NCBI GenBank assembly: GCA_003597945.1
Contig: QZJS01000053.1
Coordinates: 1 to 64,000 of the forward strand
From: Desulfobacteraceae bacterium
Lineage (GTDB): Bacteria > Desulfobacterota > Desulfobacteria > Desulfobacterales > Desulfosalsimonadaceae
Reading direction: 5' to 3'
Length of the DNA: 64,000 nucleotides
Shown: in pieces, positions 61,156 to 64,000 of the stretch
Numbering within the stretch: the stretch's first letter is position 1
Layout: each line of letters opens with the position of its first letter
Made by a program: the position numbers and the translations under genes
The notes under the pieces: model-generated
Databases searched by the model: none
Told to the model about the DNA's origin: nothing
Seen by the model: only the letters and a program-made list of their open reading frames with translations

Positions 61156-61809
61156 ATGTCGAAAAAAATGAAACCCGTTTATCTGTATACGCGTTATGAG
61201 CGATCCTGGCACTGGCTCCAGATGGCGCTGATCTTCATTCTGTTGATCACCGGCCTTGAAGTGCATGGCGTTTTCACCCTGTTCGGATTCAAGCGGGCCG
61301 TTGCCATACACAACTTTACGGGAATTTCGTGGCTGATCGCCTTTGCGTTTTTTATCTTCTGGCTGTTTACCACCGGGGAATGGAAACAGTATATCCCTAC
61401 CACCAAAAAACTGTTTGCCGTTATGCTTTATTATGGATACGGCATCTTCAAAGGCCAGCCGCACCCGGTGCCCAAGCGCAAGGAAGCCAAACATAACCCG
61501 CTGCAGCGCCTGACCTACCTTGGTCTGGCGGCCTTGCTGCTGCCGCTGCAAATGATCAGCGGACTGCTTTACTGGACTTACAACTCCTGGCCGGCCGACT
61601 GGCCCTTTTTCAACGCTCTGACCCTGGGAATGGTAGCATTTGTACATATGGCCCTGGCATTTGCCATTCTTGGTTTCATTATCGTCCATGTGTATATGAC
61701 CACAACCGGGCACACCTTGTTTGCGCACATAAAAAGCATGATCACGGGATGGGAGGAAATTGAGGAAGACGAGCCCATCGAGGCATGGGAATACAAAAAA
61801 CACGCTTGA
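61156..61809 (+). CDS. Membrane cytochrome b (cytochrome b/b6 or cytochrome b561-like)
   Basis: MSKKMKPVYLYTRYERSWHWLQMALIFILLITGLEVH; multi-TM with conserved His. Confidence 0.83.
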   Translation: MSKKMKPVYLYTRYERSWHWLQMALIFILLITGLEVHGVFTLFGFKRAVAIHNFTGISWLIAFAFFIFWLFTTGEWKQYIPTTKKLFAVMLYYGYGIFKGQPHPVPKRKEAKHNPLQRLTYLGLAALLLPLQMISGLLYWTYNSWPADWPFFNALTLGMVAFVHMALAFAILGFIIVHVYMTTTGHTLFAHIKSMITGWEEIEEDEPIEAWEYKKHA

Positions 61810-61873
61810 CAAGTTAAAAATATCCTGTTAGCGATTGATTCGTAAATAAAAATTCTTGTGTGCGGTCGGTAAA

Positions 61874-61957
61874 ATGAATTATAGAGCCAATTTCAACATC
61901 CTGATACTTATTCTCATCCTCATCGTCGCTGTAGGCGGCGGCGGGGGCGGGTGTTGA
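61874..61957 (+). CDS. ilv leader peptide, MNYRANFNILILILILIVAVGGGGGGC
   Basis: 27-codon ORF with 5 Ile, 4 Leu and 2 Val codons within 12 consecutive codons, directly upstream of a terminator and ilvD. Confidence 0.88.
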   Translation: MNYRANFNILILILILIVAVGGGGGGC

Positions 61958-62032
61958 TAATGGCCTGATTTAAAACAGATAAAATCAAAAAAGACCGTTA
62001 TCAGCACCAAAGCTGATAACGGTCTTTTTTTT
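61893..62032 (+). promoter_or_regulatory. Transcription attenuator for ilvD(-ilvB)
   Basis: 1:2 pairing TCAACATCC(61893-61901)/GGGTGTTGA(61949-61957); 2:3 pairing TGTTGATAATGG(61952-61963)/CCGTTATCAGCA(61995-62006); 3:4 terminator below. Confidence 0.85.
61993..62032 (+). terminator. Attenuator terminator
   Basis: GACCGTTATCAGC-ACCAAA-GCTGATAACGGTC followed by T8. Confidence 0.93.
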
Positions 62033-62049
62033 CCATGGAGGGTCAGATC

Positions 62050-63717
62050 ATGCATAGCGACAAGGCCAAAAAAGGGATAGAACGCGCGCCGCACCGGTCT
62101 TTGCTCAAGGCCATCGGATACACGGACGAAGAAATCGGGCGCCCCCTGGTCGGCATCGCCAATTCGGTCAACAGCATCGTGCCGGGGCATGTGCACCTGG
62201 ACAGGATCACCGAAGCGGTCAAGGCCGGGATTTATATGGCCGGCGGGACCCCCGTTGAGTTCGGGGTCATCGGCGTTTGCGACGGCATTGCCATGAATCA
62301 TGTGGGCATGAAGTATTCCCTGGGCAGCCGCGAGCTGATCGCCGATTCGGTGGAAGTCATGGCAACGGCCCACGCCTTTGACGCCATGGTGATGGTTCCC
62401 AACTGCGACAAAATCGTGCCCGGCATGCTCATGGCCGCGGCCCGGCTGGATCTGCCGGCGATTTTCATCAGCGGCGGTCCCATGCTGGCCGGCCGGCACC
62501 CCTTTGATCCGACACGGAAAGTGGACCTGATATCGGTTTTCGAGGCCGTTGGCGCGGTGCGGGCCGGAAAAATGGCCGAGGAAGAACTGCTGGCCATCGA
62601 GGATGCTGCCTGCCCCACCTGCGGGTCCTGTTCCGGCATGTTTACCGCCAATTCCATGAACTGCCTGACCGAGGTTATCGGCCTGGGCCTTCCCGGCAAC
62701 GGGACGATCCCGGCGGTGATGTCGGCCCGATTGCGCCTGGCAAAACTTGCCGGCATGAAAATCATGGAACTGCTGGAAAAAAAGATTACCCCCCGGTCCA
62801 TCCTCACGCCGGCGGCGTTTGAAAACGCCCTGACCGTGGATATGGCCCTGGGGTGTTCCACCAACACGGTGCTGCATCTGATGGCCCTGGCCCATGAGGC
62901 CGGAACGCCCATCGCCCTGGACCTGATCAACGAGATCAGCGGGCGCACGCCCCATCTCTGCTCGTTGAGCCCGGGGGGCAGGCACCACATCGAGGATCTT
63001 CATAACGCCGGCGGACTGCCGGCCCTGATGAAGATCCTGCTGGAGAAAGGATTGCTTCATGGTGACGCCATAACCGTCACCGCCGGCACTGTACGCGATA
63101 ATGTCGCGTCGGCAAGGGTCCTTGATCCGGACGTGATCCGTCCCTTAGACAATCCGTATCACGAAAAAGGCGGCCTGGCTGTATTGTTCGGCAATCTCGC
63201 GCCCAACGGTTGCGTGGTCAAACAGTCCGCGGTGGTGGAACAGATGATGCGGCACCAGGGACCGGCAAGGGTTTTTGATTCCGAGGAAGACGCGAGCAAA
63301 GCCATCCTCGGGGGCAAAATCAATAAAGGCGACGTGGTGGTGATCCGCTATGAAGGCCCCATGGGCGGGCCGGGCATGCGGGAAATGCTGACCCCGACTT
63401 CGTCGATTGCGGGCATGGGACTTGACGCCCATGTGGCTCTGATCACGGACGGCCGTTTCTCCGGAGGAACCCGGGGAGCCGCCATCGGCCACGTGTCCCC
63501 CGAGGCCATGCAGCAGGGACCCATTGCCGCGGTCCGGGAAGGCGATATGATCGCCATTGATATTCCGGATAAAAAGATTACTCTGATGGTTGATGACGCC
63601 GAGATCAAAACGCGGCTGACCACATGGCAAAAACCCGCGCCCCGCATCACAAAGGGCTATATGGCCCGGTATGCCCGGATGGTTTCATCCGCGGACAAGG
63701 GCGCGGTCATGGAATAA
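62050..63717 (+). CDS. ilvD: Dihydroxy-acid dehydratase
   Basis: [58 protein letters not shown] 62050 preceded by GGAGGG. Confidence 0.96.
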   Translation: MHSDKAKKGIERAPHRSLLKAIGYTDEEIGRPLVGIANSVNSIVPGHVHLDRITEAVKAGIYMAGGTPVEFGVIGVCDGIAMNHVGMKYSLGSRELIADSVEVMATAHAFDAMVMVPNCDKIVPGMLMAAARLDLPAIFISGGPMLAGRHPFDPTRKVDLISVFEAVGAVRAGKMAEEELLAIEDAACPTCGSCSGMFTANSMNCLTEVIGLGLPGNGTIPAVMSARLRLAKLAGMKIMELLEKKITPRSILTPAAFENALTVDMALGCSTNTVLHLMALAHEAGTPIALDLINEISGRTPHLCSLSPGGRHHIEDLHNAGGLPALMKILLEKGLLHGDAITVTAGTVRDNVASARVLDPDVIRPLDNPYHEKGGLAVLFGNLAPNGCVVKQSAVVEQMMRHQGPARVFDSEEDASKAILGGKINKGDVVVIRYEGPMGGPGMREMLTPTSSIAGMGLDAHVALITDGRFSGGTRGAAIGHVSPEAMQQGPIAAVREGDMIAIDIPDKKITLMVDDAEIKTRLTTWQKPAPRITKGYMARYARMVSSADKGAVME

Positions 63718-63810
63718 AACAGGAATCATGAAAAACATCAATCACCCAAACCGTATCCGGCCGCTGCAATCTCCTGCTGGTCGGAAGCGATATTCTAAGG
63801 AAGAGTGAAT

Positions 63811-64000
63811 ATGAGCAAAATGACGGGAGCGCAGATCCTGCTGCGCATGTTAAAGGAAGAAGGGGTGGATACCATTTTCGGATATCCCGGGGGCGCGGTG
63901 CTCGATATTTATGATGAGCTTTACCGCTCCGATATGCGGCACATCCTGGTACGCCACGAACAGGGCGCCATTCACGCGGCCGACGGCTATGCACGGGTAA
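63811..64000 (+). CDS. ilvB: Acetolactate synthase large subunit (partial, runs off right edge)
   Basis: [63 protein letters not shown]. Confidence 0.93.
   Translation, partial: MSKMTGAQILLRMLKEEGVDTIFGYPGGAVLDIYDELYRSDMRHILVRHEQGAIHAADGYARV

Noticed and set aside
31734-61844. 12-bp repeat CGATTGATTCGT near 31735 and 61833
   Set aside because: Two copies of a short AT-rich word about 30 kb apart, without extended similarity; expected by chance.
61941-61951. Possible G-quadruplex in GCGGGGGCGGG
   Set aside because: Only two clear G-tracts of three or more; the same bases are better explained by Gly codons and the 1:2 attenuator helix.
61879-63060. 393-aa minus-strand ORF opposite ilvD and the leader
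   Set aside because: Antisense to a strongly conserved ilvD reading frame; composition (His/Gln/Gly rich, low-complexity) is typical of shadow ORFs in GC-rich DNA.

Overview
The window reads as ordinary chromosomal sequence from a Gram-negative, anaerobic-type bacterium, most likely Desulfobacterota (inferred from gene content; no search was run). It is densely coding with no rRNA, tRNA, CRISPR array, integrase or intact transposon that I could see. Housekeeping and metabolic genes include an edge-truncated 2-oxoacid oxidoreductase, ZIP transporter, CoA-disulfide-reductase/rhodanese, pepA, cinA, purC, mdh, uvrC, uvrB, cysS, ispF, GDPD, degV, ilvD and partial ilvB. Accessory blocks include: a selenium-associated yedF/VOC/LysR cluster; purC followed by a ParB-like protein and an SPL-type radical SAM protein; PilZ, DUF4388-cNMP, MglA-like GTPase and TPR signalling genes; two Hsp70-like proteins with DUF2760; a Cys-rich/OB-fold/MacB-type ABC/outer-membrane cluster; DtxR-FeoABC-LbtU-type porin; and a sigma-54 regulated octaheme cytochrome locus. 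The strongest non-coding signal is a complete-looking transcription attenuator upstream of ilvD: a 27-aa leader peptide (MNYRANFNILILILILIVAVGGGGGGC) with 1:2, 2:3 and 3:4 pairing segments that can all be read from the sequence. Others are a terminator inside the apparent 5' leader of a DEAD-box helicase, a palindromic motif shared by the dtxR-like and feoA promoters, and a sigma-54 promoter with five TGTTAA-type repeats. All product calls come from reading translations and motifs, not from database searches.
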